A stretch of 64,000 bases of DNA from Microbacterium oxydans. Its GTDB lineage: Bacteria > Actinomycetota > Actinomycetes > Actinomycetales > Microbacteriaceae. Below the pieces are notes generated by a model. That model searched no databases. It was not told the origin of the DNA and saw nothing but the letters and a program-made list of their open reading frames with translations. This document shows, piece by piece, positions 17,083 through 27,839 of the stretch (position 1 is the stretch's first letter; the number at the start of each line of letters is the position of its first letter). Position numbers and translations under genes: made by a program. The stretch covers positions 3,472,001-3,536,000 of the forward strand of contig NZ_CP092891.1 of assembly GCF_026559675.1 (NCBI RefSeq). Reading direction: 5' to 3'.

Positions 17083-18066
17083 TCATCGCCGTGCCTTCGC
17101 CATGAGCTCGGCCCGCGGGTTCTCCTCGGGCTCCAGCTCCTGGAACTTCTCCAGCGCCGCGCGTGCGGCGTCGTCGAGGTGCGTCGGCACCGCGACCTGG
17201 AGCTCGGCGAGCAGGTCGCCCGTCCCCTTCGAGGTCGCGACTCCGCGTCCCTTGACACGCAGCACCCGCCCGGAGGGCGTGCCGGGGGCGACGCGGAGCT
17301 TGACCACGTCGCCGCCGAGCGTCGGGACCTCGATCGTCGCGCCGAGCGTCGCCTCGGTGAACGTCACCGGGACGACGACGCGCAGGTTGAGACCGTCGCG
17401 GGTGAAGACCGGGTGCGGACGCACCGCGATCTGCACCACGATGTCACCGCTCTCTCCGCCGTCCGGTGAGGGACGACCGCGGCCACGCAGACGGATCTTC
17501 TGTCCGTCGGCGACGCCCGCGGGGATCTTCACCTTGAACGGCTTGCCGTCCTCGCCCTGCAGGGAGATCGTCTCGCCCTGCACGGCGGTGACGAAGTCGA
17601 GCGTGGTGCGCGCCGTGACGTCGGCGCCGCGCTGCGGACCGCCGAAGCCGCGATACCCGCCGCTCGGCTGCCCGAAGCGACCGTTGCCGAAGCTCGCGCC
17701 CTGACCCTGGTTGAACATCGCGAAGATGTCCTCGAAGTCCGCGGTCTGCCCACGGCCCTGCTGGCCGAACCGGCTGAACACGTCTTCGAACCCGCCGGCG
17801 CCCTGACCGCCCGCCGTGAAGCGGGCGCCGGAGCCCATGGCGCGGATCTCGTCGTACTCCTTGCGCTGTTCGGCGTCGGAGAGCACCGAGTAGGCCTCGC
17901 TGATCTCCTTGAACTTCGCCTCGGCCTTGGCATCACCCTGATTGGAGTCCGGGTGGTACTTCCGCGCGAGCTTGCGATACGTCTTCTTCAGATCCGCATC
18001 GCTGACGTCCTTGGAGACCCCGAGGGTCTTGTAGAAGTCCTTGTCGAACCAATCCTGGCTGGCCAT
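17083..18066 (-). CDS. dnaJ: DnaJ-family co-chaperone without zinc finger (class B)
   Basis: The 327-residue protein has a J domain (about 8-75) with HPD at 38-40 (KYHPDSNQ), which stimulates DnaK ATPase. A Gly/Phe-rich region (about 80-145) and the two-part C-terminal substrate-binding domain (DVTARTTLDFVTAVQGETIS; GSGDIVVQIAVRPHPVF-like block) follow. The four CxxCxGxG zinc-finger motifs of classical DnaJ are absent; in fact there are no cysteines. It is thus a CbpA-type class B protein although it sits in the dnaK operon. It starts 7 bases after the grpE stop. Confidence 0.93.
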   Translation of the reverse strand: MASQDWFDKDFYKTLGVSKDVSDADLKKTYRKLARKYHPDSNQGDAKAEAKFKEISEAYSVLSDAEQRKEYDEIRAMGSGARFTAGGQGAGGFEDVFSRFGQQGRGQTADFEDIFAMFNQGQGASFGNGRFGQPSGGYRGFGGPQRGADVTARTTLDFVTAVQGETISLQGEDGKPFKVKIPAGVADGQKIRLRGRGRPSPDGGESGDIVVQIAVRPHPVFTRDGLNLRVVVPVTFTEATLGATIEVPTLGGDVVKLRVAPGTPSGRVLRVKGRGVATSKGTGDLLAELQVAVPTHLDDAARAALEKFQELEPEENPRAELMAKARR

Positions 18067-18073
18067 CGATCAC

Positions 18074-18730
18074 CTACTCCGCAGGGACAGCGACGACGAC
18101 CTTCGCGGGACGCAGCTCGACGTCACCGAGGCGGTAGCCCACCTCGACGACCTCGAGGATCGTGGTCTTCTCGGCGCCGGGGGTCGGCTGCTGGAAGATG
18201 GCCTCGTGGCGCTGCGGGTCGAATTCCTCGCCCTTCTCGCCGTACGCGACCACTCCGAGACGCTCCACGACCACGCGCACCTTCTCGGCGATCACGGCGA
18301 AGGGCGTGCCCTCCACGAGATCGCCGTGCTGGGCGGCGCGGTCGAGGTCGTCGAGCACGGGGATGAGGCCCTTGGCGGCCTCGCCCTTCGCCCGCTCGAT
18401 CTCGACCTGGCGCTGCTCCTCGGTGCGGCGACGGTAGTTGGCGTACTCGGCCTGGAGGCGCTTGAGGTCGTTCAGCAGCGTCGACTCGAGGTCGGCGAGC
18501 ACGGCGTCTTCCGCCGCGGCCTCGCCGGTCTGCGTGGCACCGAGGATGTCGTCGACCGTGAGGTCGTCGTCGGCACCGTCGACAGGAGTCTCGTCCGCCC
18601 CCTCGGCAGCCTTCGCCTCGCGGGAGTCCGGGTTCTGCGGCGCGGGGCCGGATGCCTGAGCATCCGACCCCTCGCTGCGACCTTCGGCGGACTCAGGAAA
18701 CTGGTTCTCGTCGAAGTTCTTGTCCGTCAT
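18074..18730 (-). CDS. grpE: GrpE nucleotide exchange factor
   Basis: The 218-residue protein has an acidic disordered N-terminus (about 1-75) and a long coiled-coil helix (LLNDLKRLQAEYANYRRRTEEQRQ). The C-terminal beta domain contains PVLDDLDRAAQHGDL, HEAIFQQPT and EVVEVGYRLGDVELRPAKVVVA. GrpE dimers release ADP from DnaK. It begins 2 bases after the dnaK stop and ends 7 bases before dnaJ, so the genes are co-transcribed. Confidence 0.97.
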   Translation of the reverse strand: MTDKNFDENQFPESAEGRSEGSDAQASGPAPQNPDSREAKAAEGADETPVDGADDDLTVDDILGATQTGEAAAEDAVLADLESTLLNDLKRLQAEYANYRRRTEEQRQVEIERAKGEAAKGLIPVLDDLDRAAQHGDLVEGTPFAVIAEKVRVVVERLGVVAYGEKGEEFDPQRHEAIFQQPTPGAEKTTILEVVEVGYRLGDVELRPAKVVVAVPAE

Positions 18731-18732
18731 GA

Positions 18733-20730
<1,998 letters not shown>

Positions 20731-20804
20731 CTTTGCACGGGAGCTTTCGGCGAGTGCTCGGGGGAGCCTCCGAGGAGCGTTCGAGGAGCGCTCGGCACCG
20801 CCGC

Positions 20805-22157
20805 TCAGAACGGCGGGTCCTCGCACGCCTCACGGAAGGTGACGGTGTTCGGTGGTGGGGGTCGGTCGATGTAGACCGCCCCGGTCGGGCTCGTCCACGC
20901 GTAGACACCGCCGCCCAGAGCCTCGACGACCCACGGCGAGTGGTGCTTGAGCATGTGATGCCGTCGGCACAGGTGGCCGAGGTTCGATTCGGTCGTCGAT
21001 CCCCCGAGCGCGGCCTCCTGATGATGATCGATGTCGCAGTCGGCGGGCGGGTATCCGCAGGTGGGGAATCGGCAGCGCTGATCCCTGGCACTCAGGTGCC
21101 GCCTCAGCTCCGCACCGGGTCGGTAGCGGTCGACCGCGAGCAACGCCCCGGTGACGGGGTGGGTGAGGATCCGGTCCCATCCGGACGCCGCGCCGGCGAG
21201 CCTGCGGGCCGTGGCGGGGTCGATCGGGATGCGGCCGTTCAGCTCGGCCGGTGTCGCGTCGACCCCGATCAGCGTCATGACGGGAACCGTGACGGACACG
21301 GAGCCGCGGATCGCCCCGAGCAGACCGTCGGGCAGATCATGTCCGGCCGGAGCACCGGTGAGGAGCAGGTCGAGGGCGATATCGGTGCGGAGCTGTACGA
21401 CGGTGCGCTCGTCCACGTCGGGATGCTCCCGCGCGGAGTCGCGCTCCTGTGCGGAGTCGCGCCCCTGTGCGGAGTCGCGCTCCTGCACCTCATCGCGTTC
21501 CTGCACCGCCCCGCGTTCCTGCACTGCCTGGGCCATCCGGGTCAATCGCTCGAAGGCACCGTGGACCAGCGCGGACGGACCGAGCATCCCGAGCTGCGTC
21601 ATCCCGTCGCCGACGTCTCTCACCCACACGGCCCGCTTCTCCCGCGCGTCTTCATGCCGCTCATCGAGCGACCGCGCCTGGAACCGCTCGGCCACCCGTC
21701 GAGCCATCCGCCCCACCCGAGCCGGGGACTCGGTCTCGGCGAAGACGATCATCTGGGCCGCATAGGCGTCGCGACTCGCGGCATCGTCGAGGTGCTCGCC
21801 CGCTTCGCAGACGACACGCGCGTGCGCAGCACTGAGACGCCCGGCGCCCTGCGCCTCCCACACCAGCGGGAAGCGCTCGACGACCCACGCCGCATCCGCC
21901 ATCCGGCGCTGCACCGTGCGATCGCTCACCCGCAGCGCGGCGCCGAACTCCGCGGCAACGGTGCGCGCCGACATCTCTCCGTGGTCGGGGTGCTCCCCCT
22001 GCTCGGCGACCTCGAGCGCGAGCCGTGACCCCACCGCCAGGATGCCGTCGCGTGCGGCCTGCAGACTGCTGATCGTGCGCTCGACCTCGACGAGCATCTC
22101 GGTGAGCGCGGCGAGCGCATCCACCTGCTCCAGGGTTGCGTCTGCCAGCGCCGTCAT
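20805..22157 (-). CDS. DUF222/HNH endonuclease domain protein (13E12-repeat family)
   Basis: The product is 450 residues. The DUF222 region (about 40-330) includes AAEFGAALRVSDRTVQRRMADA and GRLSAAHARVVCEA. The C-terminal HNH nuclease has CRFPTCGYPPADCDIDHHQ, then NLGHLCRRHHMLKHH: paired Cys for zinc and the D-H of HNH. Between them (about residues 211-243) lies a hexapeptide repeat built on QERDSA, encoded by 18-bp tandem repeats (about 21428-21525). The family is multi-copy in actinobacteria and is suspected to be mobile or self-replicating, but no terminal repeats are visible here. Biological role unknown. Confidence 0.92.
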   Translation of the reverse strand: MTALADATLEQVDALAALTEMLVEVERTISSLQAARDGILAVGSRLALEVAEQGEHPDHGEMSARTVAAEFGAALRVSDRTVQRRMADAAWVVERFPLVWEAQGAGRLSAAHARVVCEAGEHLDDAASRDAYAAQMIVFAETESPARVGRMARRVAERFQARSLDERHEDAREKRAVWVRDVGDGMTQLGMLGPSALVHGAFERLTRMAQAVQERGAVQERDEVQERDSAQGRDSAQERDSAREHPDVDERTVVQLRTDIALDLLLTGAPAGHDLPDGLLGAIRGSVSVTVPVMTLIGVDATPAELNGRIPIDPATARRLAGAASGWDRILTHPVTGALLAVDRYRPGAELRRHLSARDQRCRFPTCGYPPADCDIDHHQEAALGGSTTESNLGHLCRRHHMLKHHSPWVVEALGGGVYAWTSPTGAVYIDRPPPPNTVTFREACEDPPF

Positions 22158-22328
22158 ACCCTCAGCGAACCACGGGCCACCGACATTCGAAGTGCCAGAT
22201 CAGGGCGGAAAAGCGATATACCGGAACGGCGTGCGGAGCGGCATCGATCCGGGTCCGCGATCTCCGGCGCACGCCCCCATCGACGCGATACTTGACCCTG
22301 ACACAGTGGCAGACGGGAGAACGGAGAC

Positions 22329-23129
22329 ATGTTGTCCATCGGAGCGTTCGCGCAGATCGGCCAGGTGACCCACCGCATGCTGCGGCACTGGGACACGGCG
22401 GGCCTGCTCGTCCCCGCCCACGTGGACGAGTTCAGCGGCTACCGCTCCTACGACCCCTCGCAGCTGGAACGACTGCACCGGATCGTCGCCCTGCGCCAGC
22501 TGGGCTTCGGGCTCAACGACATCTCGGCGATCCTGGACCGCGGCGTCGATGCCGAGCGCATCGCCTCGCTGCTGCGGATCCGCCGCGCCGAGGTCGAGCA
22601 GGAGCACCGGATCGCCGCGGAGAGACTCGTCGACGTCGAGCGGCGCCTCCACCTCATCGAGAAGGAGAAGCACATGTCACAGATCGAGATCATCGAGAAG
22701 CCCCTCCCGGCCGTCCGCCTCGCAGCGGTCCGCACCGTCGTCCGGGATCAGCCCGCCGTCGCGGGCGTCGTGGGCCCCTCTTTCGATACCGTGGCGGAGA
22801 TCATCGGCGATGAGCATTCGCTGGCGACGCCGATCGCACAGTACGCGACGCTCGACGACGGGATGGAGGTCATCGTCGGATACACGTACGCCGGGGAGGC
22901 CGGAGACGGATTCGAGATCGTCGAGCTCCCCGCCGCGGCCGATGCCGTGTGCGGCATCCATCTCGGGTCGATGGAGCGGATCTCCGAGAGCTGGCACGCC
23001 ATCCACACCGAGATCCTCGCCCGCGGCCTCGTGCACGACGGCCCCTGTCGAGAGCTGTACGTGCGCGCGGTCTCCGACGACCAGTCCGACTGGGTCACCG
23101 AGTTGCAGCAACCCGTCCGGCGCGCCTGA
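22329..23129 (+). CDS. MerR family regulator with GyrI-like effector domain
   Basis: This 266-residue protein begins with a MerR DNA-binding domain (MLSIGAFAQIGQVTHRMLRHWDTAGLLVPAHVDEFSGYRSY) and a linking helix (residues about 75-115). A GyrI-like/SOUL-type ligand domain starts near IEIIEKPLPAVRLAAVRTVV. This is the BmrR/TipA-like layout of regulators that sense small hydrophobic or drug-like molecules. No obvious target gene is adjacent on the same strand; the flavoprotein at 23258 is the nearest candidate, 128 bases downstream. Confidence 0.92.
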   Translation: MLSIGAFAQIGQVTHRMLRHWDTAGLLVPAHVDEFSGYRSYDPSQLERLHRIVALRQLGFGLNDISAILDRGVDAERIASLLRIRRAEVEQEHRIAAERLVDVERRLHLIEKEKHMSQIEIIEKPLPAVRLAAVRTVVRDQPAVAGVVGPSFDTVAEIIGDEHSLATPIAQYATLDDGMEVIVGYTYAGEAGDGFEIVELPAAADAVCGIHLGSMERISESWHAIHTEILARGLVHDGPCRELYVRAVSDDQSDWVTELQQPVRRA

Positions 23130-23257
23130 GCGACGCCCGGGGTCCGACTCCGGGAACGGTGGCAGGATAGGAGTAAGGCGAGCCTAACCGGCCGCCCGGC
23201 GGCGTCGCCTCGGCCGATGCCGCGCGATGGACCCGCCCTTCCGGAAGGACGACGCGG

Positions 23258-24211
23258 ATGACGGCACCGGCGACACGGCTGACCGAGGAGCACACCGAGT
23301 ACGACGTGCTCGTCGTGGGCGGGGGCCCGGCCGGCCTCTCGGCTGCGCTCAACCTCGGACGCTCGCTGGCGCGGGTACTCGTGGTCGACGCCGATCGTCC
23401 GCGCAACGCCGCCACGCTGCGTTCGCACGGGTTCCTCACGCGTGACGGCATCCCGCCGCAGGAGCTGCGGCGCCTCGCGCGTGAGGAGCTCGCCGCCTAT
23501 CCGGACGTCGAGGTGCGCTCGCGGACCCGCGTGTTCGCGCTCCGCCGGCAGGGCGACGGGTTCGCGGCGGACATCGGACGACGGGAGACGGAGGCGACGG
23601 TGTCGGCCCGAGCCGTGCTGCTGGCCAGCGGGCTCCGCGAGTCCCTCCCCGCCGTGCCGAACCTGCGCGGCTTCTACGGCATGAGCCTGTTCAGCTGCGC
23701 CGCATGCGACGCCTGGGAGCTGCAGGGGCGGCGCCTCGCGCTCATCGGCGAGACACCGGACATCGCCGACCGCGCGCGGCTGATCGGCCGCTGGACCGAG
23801 AGCCTCACCGTGTTCACCCATGGTGCGGACGTCGTGACCGCGAGCGAGGAGGAGGAGCTCGCCGCCGCCGGGATCGCGGTGCGCCGCCAGCCGATCCTCG
23901 AGCTCCGGGGAGACCGCGGCCGCCTCGAGGAGATCGGTCTCGTCGACGGCACGGCAGTCTCCGTCGACGGCGGTTTCGTGCGGCCGGAGTGGGAGAGCAC
24001 CCTGTCGTTCCTCGACGGGATCGCGCCGTCGCTGGACGATTCCGGGCACCTGCTCACCGACGGTTCCGGCCGCACCGACGTCCCCGGTCTGTACGCCGCC
24101 GGAGACGCGGCCGCACCGGGACCGCAGCAGCTGATCGTCGCGGCCGGGGCGGGCGCCCGCGCCGCCGCCGTCATCGTGCACGACTCCATCGGCGTGGCCA
24201 CCGCGCACTGA
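23258..24211 (+). CDS. thioredoxin-reductase-like FAD/NAD(P)-dependent oxidoreductase
   Basis: The 317-residue flavoprotein has a Rossmann motif VLVVGGGPAGLSAALNLGRS (FAD, about 17-36) and the redox pair CAAC at 147-150 followed by DAWE. A second, degenerate nucleotide-binding region and the FAD closing motif GLYAAGDAA near residue 280 complete it. It resembles short TrxR-like proteins (as in HcaD/GliT-like disulfide reductases or oxidases) common in actinobacteria. No thioredoxin gene is adjacent. It reduces or forms a disulfide in an unknown partner. GGAAGG precedes the ATG. Confidence 0.88.
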   Translation: MTAPATRLTEEHTEYDVLVVGGGPAGLSAALNLGRSLARVLVVDADRPRNAATLRSHGFLTRDGIPPQELRRLAREELAAYPDVEVRSRTRVFALRRQGDGFAADIGRRETEATVSARAVLLASGLRESLPAVPNLRGFYGMSLFSCAACDAWELQGRRLALIGETPDIADRARLIGRWTESLTVFTHGADVVTASEEEELAAAGIAVRRQPILELRGDRGRLEEIGLVDGTAVSVDGGFVRPEWESTLSFLDGIAPSLDDSGHLLTDGSGRTDVPGLYAAGDAAAPGPQQLIVAAGAGARAAAVIVHDSIGVATAH

Positions 24212-24254
24212 CGGGTGCGGGCGCGTGGCGGAGGCCGCGGCTAGGCTGACCGGC

Positions 24255-24908
24255 ATGACGCGCACCTCGACCCTCACCCTGCGCCTGGCCGCGACCGCGC
24301 TCGCCGCGCTCACGATCCTGCCGCTGAGCGGATGTCTGTACGCGCAGATCCCCCCGGAGTCGGCGGCGACGGCGCCCGGCACGGGAACGGATGCCCCGGT
24401 CGACGGCGCACCGGGCTCGACGCTGACGTTCGACGAGGGCCTCGACCTGTCGAGCACCGCCCGCATCGAGTGGGGCGACGGCCTCATCGTCGACGACTCC
24501 TGGGAAATCGTGTCGCCGGACGACGGCAACGGCGGATGGACCTACGGCACGGTCGACGGCACCTGCACGGTGCGGTTCTGGCAGGGCGACATCGGCGACC
24601 TGCAGATCGTCCCGGGCGACGACAGCGCGTCATCGGACGCGGTCCTCGCCCTGCTGCTGCAGACGTCGACGGCCGAGGTCACCCCGCTCGCGACCACCGG
24701 CGAGTTCAGCTACATGGCCGGTGGGAACGGCGGGGTCGAGATGCGCCAGGTCGTCGGGCAGGAGGGCAGCCGCACCTGGCTCATGGCCGCGCGGACGTTC
24801 ACCCGGACCGGGGCGAGCCTCTACACGATCGTGGACTGCACCGCCGGAGACGCCGAGGCCACGATGGACGCGGTCAACGAGGCGAGCGCGATCGTCGTCA
24901 CGCCCTGA
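24255..24908 (+). CDS. putative lipoprotein, 217 aa
   Basis: The N-terminus MTRTSTLTLRLAATALAALT with lipobox LSGC (Cys near 29) indicates a lipid-anchored exported protein. After a Pro/Ala/Gly linker comes a soluble domain with two Cys (about 96 and 195) that could form a disulfide. The family is not recognised; similar single-domain lipoproteins are common in Microbacterium. Its small size and isolation give no hint of function. Confidence 0.8.
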   Translation: MTRTSTLTLRLAATALAALTILPLSGCLYAQIPPESAATAPGTGTDAPVDGAPGSTLTFDEGLDLSSTARIEWGDGLIVDDSWEIVSPDDGNGGWTYGTVDGTCTVRFWQGDIGDLQIVPGDDSASSDAVLALLLQTSTAEVTPLATTGEFSYMAGGNGGVEMRQVVGQEGSRTWLMAARTFTRTGASLYTIVDCTAGDAEATMDAVNEASAIVVTP

Positions 24909-24936
24909 CCGGGCGCCGGGCCGAAACGCCCCGGAC

Positions 24937-25398
24937 TCACTTGCCGCCGGGAGGACCGACCAGCAGCAGGATCACGTACAGCGCGACGATGCCGACGGCC
25001 AGCAGCACCGCGAGCACCCACGGACGCTGCAGGAACCAGCGCATCAGCCGGTCGTACCAGCGGCGATCCCGCGGGTCGTCGGTCGCCTCGAGGCGCCAGG
25101 AGCCGTCGAGCCGCGCCGTGCGATGCAGCCAGATCTCGGTCGGGATCGTGGCGTAGGGGATGACCGCGCTCACCACGGCGAGCGCACCGACGCCGACGTG
25201 CCAGCGCTGGTTCAGTGCGACCAGGATCGCCGCCGCCGCGTAGGCCAGGAACACGAATCCGTGGATGCCGCCGCCCACGGTCACCACGATCCCCGGGGCG
25301 CCGACGGCGCGGGCGATGATCGCGGCGATCAGGATCGTCCAGGTGATCGCCTCCGCGATCGCGAGAACTCGGAACAGACGGTCGGGGGTGCGGAACAC
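24937..25398 (-). CDS. DUF3817 integral membrane protein
   Basis: The 153-residue protein starts at GTG (25398) 7 bases after AGGAG. It begins FRTPDRLFRVLAIAEAITWT, the conserved DUF3817 start, followed by GIHGFVFLAYAAAAILV and a third helix (ALAVVSAVIPYATIPTEIW). A loop and a fourth C-terminal helix (LAVLLAVGIVALYVILLLVG) complete it. DUF3817 is widespread in actinobacteria and its function is unknown. Confidence 0.85.
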   Translation of the reverse strand: MFRTPDRLFRVLAIAEAITWTILIAAIIARAVGAPGIVVTVGGGIHGFVFLAYAAAAILVALNQRWHVGVGALAVVSAVIPYATIPTEIWLHRTARLDGSWRLEATDDPRDRRWYDRLMRWFLQRPWVLAVLLAVGIVALYVILLLVGPPGGK

Positions 25399-25560
25399 GC
25401 GGGACTCCTCGGGTGGGGTCCTTCCACCGTATCCGGCCGCGATCCGCCTCGAATCAACCGAATGGTTGAGGCCGCCAGGACGATGCGCGCCGTTCCGCCC
25501 TCCGAGGAGGGAAGATGTCCGCCCCGGAATACCGGGCGGCGCGAGGGTGTTGCCGAAGGC

Positions 25561-26478
25561 ATGGTGACAGTGGACCCGGATGCGATCTCGCAGGTGCTCG
25601 GCGCCGTCGACCTCCGCGTCGGCATCGGCCGCCGCACCGCTCTGGCGGCCGGTACGCTGCTGCCGATCCCGTCCGGCACCATCACCCTCGTGTACATCGC
25701 CGAGGGCCGCGTGACCGGGCATCCTCCGCTCGGGGACACCTGCCGTCTCGACGTCGATCCCGGCTCGCACCGCCTCACCCTCGACCCGCAGAGCCGCCGC
25801 GACCTCCTCGTCGCCGGCGACGCGTTCCTCGCGCTCGGCGGATCCTCCTTCGCCCTCGAGGCGCAGGACGACACGAGTCTCATGATCGCCGACATCGTGC
25901 TCGCGGACGCGGCATCGCCGCTGCCCGCGCTGCTGCCGTCGTTCCTGACCGTCACCGGGTTCGACGCCATCGAGCCTGCCGCGGCGGCCCTCGCCCTGAA
26001 CATGGGCGTGATCGACCACACCGTCCTCCCCGCACGCCAGGGCGACCCGGTGATCTGCCGCATGATGGCGACGACCGTGCTGCTGTCGGTCATCCGCGCC
26101 TGGGCGGCGAACGGCTGCGCCCCCTCCGGGTGGCCTTCGCTGTCGAACGACCCGTTCCTCGACCGCGTCGTGGACGCCATCCACGAGGAGCCGGGCCGCG
26201 ACTGGACGGTCGAGCGCCTCGCCGCCATCGGCGCCATGTCGCGCTCGACCTTCGCGGAGCGGTTCCGCACCGCGGTCGGCCGCTCCCCCGCCGACTACGT
26301 CACCGAGGTGCGCGTGGATGCGGCGAAGCGGATGCTCGACGCCGGACGGAGCGTGTCAGAGATCTCGCGCGAACTGGGCTACGCCTCCGACGAGGGGTTC
26401 AGCCGCGCGTTCCGACGCCGCACCGGCCTCACCCCGTCCTCCTGGCGGATGGCGAACCGCACGCCGATCCCGGCCTGA
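25561..26478 (+). CDS. AraC family transcriptional regulator
   Basis: The 305-residue protein has an N-terminal cupin-like sensor (about 1-165) of the AraC_binding/cupin_6 type. The C-terminal double helix-turn-helix includes WTVERLAAIGAMSRSTFAERF, RSPADYVTEVRVDAAKRML and ISRELGYASDEGFSRAFRRR. It is convergent with the MFS exporter gene at 26508 (30 bases apart). Such pairs often form a regulator-exporter couple, so the MFS gene is a plausible target. The ATG at 25561 is favoured; a GTG two codons downstream is possible. Confidence 0.9.
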   Translation: MVTVDPDAISQVLGAVDLRVGIGRRTALAAGTLLPIPSGTITLVYIAEGRVTGHPPLGDTCRLDVDPGSHRLTLDPQSRRDLLVAGDAFLALGGSSFALEAQDDTSLMIADIVLADAASPLPALLPSFLTVTGFDAIEPAAAALALNMGVIDHTVLPARQGDPVICRMMATTVLLSVIRAWAANGCAPSGWPSLSNDPFLDRVVDAIHEEPGRDWTVERLAAIGAMSRSTFAERFRTAVGRSPADYVTEVRVDAAKRMLDAGRSVSEISRELGYASDEGFSRAFRRRTGLTPSSWRMANRTPIPA

Positions 26479-26507
26479 CACCGTGATCGCGTGCGGTCCG
26501 ATGGCCG

Positions 26508-27704
26508 TCAGGCTCGGCTGCTGACGCGGTTCGACGCGCCGAAGAGCACGGCCCCGGCGACCAGCGCGACGGCGCCGATCACGTAGACCAGCTCGACGTT
26601 CAGGGTGTCGACGAGCAGTCCGCCGATGCCGGCCGCGAGCGTGATCGCGCCCTGGAAGCCCACCACGACGAGGCTGCCGCCGGCTTCGAGGCGATCCGGC
26701 ATCCGGTGCCCGACCCAGGTGTTGGCGACGATCAGCCAGGACGAGAAGAAGAAGCCCCACACCAGCACGACGATGCCGACGCCCACGATCGATCCGGAGA
26801 ACAGGATCATCGAGATCACGGACACGGCGATCACGGCCGGAGCGAACACGGCGAAGAAGGCGAACGTGCGGTCGATCACGAGTCCGATCGTGATGTTGCC
26901 GAGCAGACCCCCGACGCCGAACAGGGCGAGGAGCACGACGATCGTCGAGGGGTCGACCTCCGGGATCCGCTCCAGGGCCAGACGCACGTAGGTGTACGCG
27001 AGGAAGTGCCCGAGCACCACGAGGACGTGTCCGACCATGCCGAGCCCGATGCCGGGGCGGCGCAGCGTGTCGACGAGCAGGCGCAGGCTCGACGCCCGCT
27101 CCGCCGGCACCGAGGGCAGGGCGAACCGCAGGACCACCGCGAGGACGATCATGAATCCGCCGGCGAGGGCGAAGACCATCCGCCAGTCGACGAGCTCGCT
27201 GAGCATCACACCGAGCGGCACGCCGGCGACCGTCGCCAGCGAGACGCCGGCGGAGGTGAACATGACGCCGAGACCGAGGTTGGCCGGTCCCGCGAGACGC
27301 GCGGCGACCGTGATCGACATCGCCCAGAACGCGCTGATCGCCGCCCCCAGCAGGAAGCGCGCCAGCAGCACGATGATCAGGTTCGGGGCGATCGCCACGA
27401 TCAGGTTCGACACGGCGGCGGCGAGCGCCATCCACACCAGCAGCGATCGCCGGTCGAGGCGCGGGAAGACGAGTCCGACGGTGGGAGCCACGATGAGGCC
27501 GACCAGCGCGGTCACGGTCACGGTCTGCCCGGCCTGACCGGGGGTGACCCCCAGGCCGTCCGCCATCTCGGTGAGCACGCCGTTGGGGAGGAACTCGGCC
27601 GTGACCAGCAGGAAGCCCATCAGCATCAGGACGATCAGTCCGCCGTAGCGGATGCGGGAGGCCGCCGAGGTCGGCAGAGTGGGAACGGGCGCTGTCGTGG
27701 TCAT
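26508..27704 (-). CDS. MFS transporter, DHA1/AraJ-like exporter
   Basis: The 398-residue protein has 12 predicted membrane helices. Helix 1 is GGLIVLMLMGFLLVTAEFLPNGVLTEMADGL, the motif of AraJ/YdhP-type drug and sugar exporters, followed by the motif-A-like loop FPRLDRRSLLV. The short Thr/Pro-rich N-terminus is cytoplasmic. The likely role is efflux of a small molecule. The start ATG at 27704 follows a gap that may hold its promoter; the divergent lipoprotein gene begins at 27840. Confidence 0.92.
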   Translation of the reverse strand: MTTTAPVPTLPTSAASRIRYGGLIVLMLMGFLLVTAEFLPNGVLTEMADGLGVTPGQAGQTVTVTALVGLIVAPTVGLVFPRLDRRSLLVWMALAAAVSNLIVAIAPNLIIVLLARFLLGAAISAFWAMSITVAARLAGPANLGLGVMFTSAGVSLATVAGVPLGVMLSELVDWRMVFALAGGFMIVLAVVLRFALPSVPAERASSLRLLVDTLRRPGIGLGMVGHVLVVLGHFLAYTYVRLALERIPEVDPSTIVVLLALFGVGGLLGNITIGLVIDRTFAFFAVFAPAVIAVSVISMILFSGSIVGVGIVVLVWGFFFSSWLIVANTWVGHRMPDRLEAGGSLVVVGFQGAITLAAGIGGLLVDTLNVELVYVIGAVALVAGAVLFGASNRVSSRA

Positions 27705-27839
27705 GGTTCCACGTTCGCAGCATCCGGATGCCGTCGCCCGACCGGTCGTCCGGGGCAACCGACCGATCGTCCGACGCGTCGGGCAGACGGCCAGCGGGTC
27801 TTCACCGAGTTCCCATCCGAAGACTCCAGGGTGGGAAAC

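Noticed and set aside
20805-22157. Mobile element for the DUF222/HNH gene
   Set aside because: No terminal inverted repeats, target duplications or transposase are visible; the gene alone does not justify a mobile-element call.
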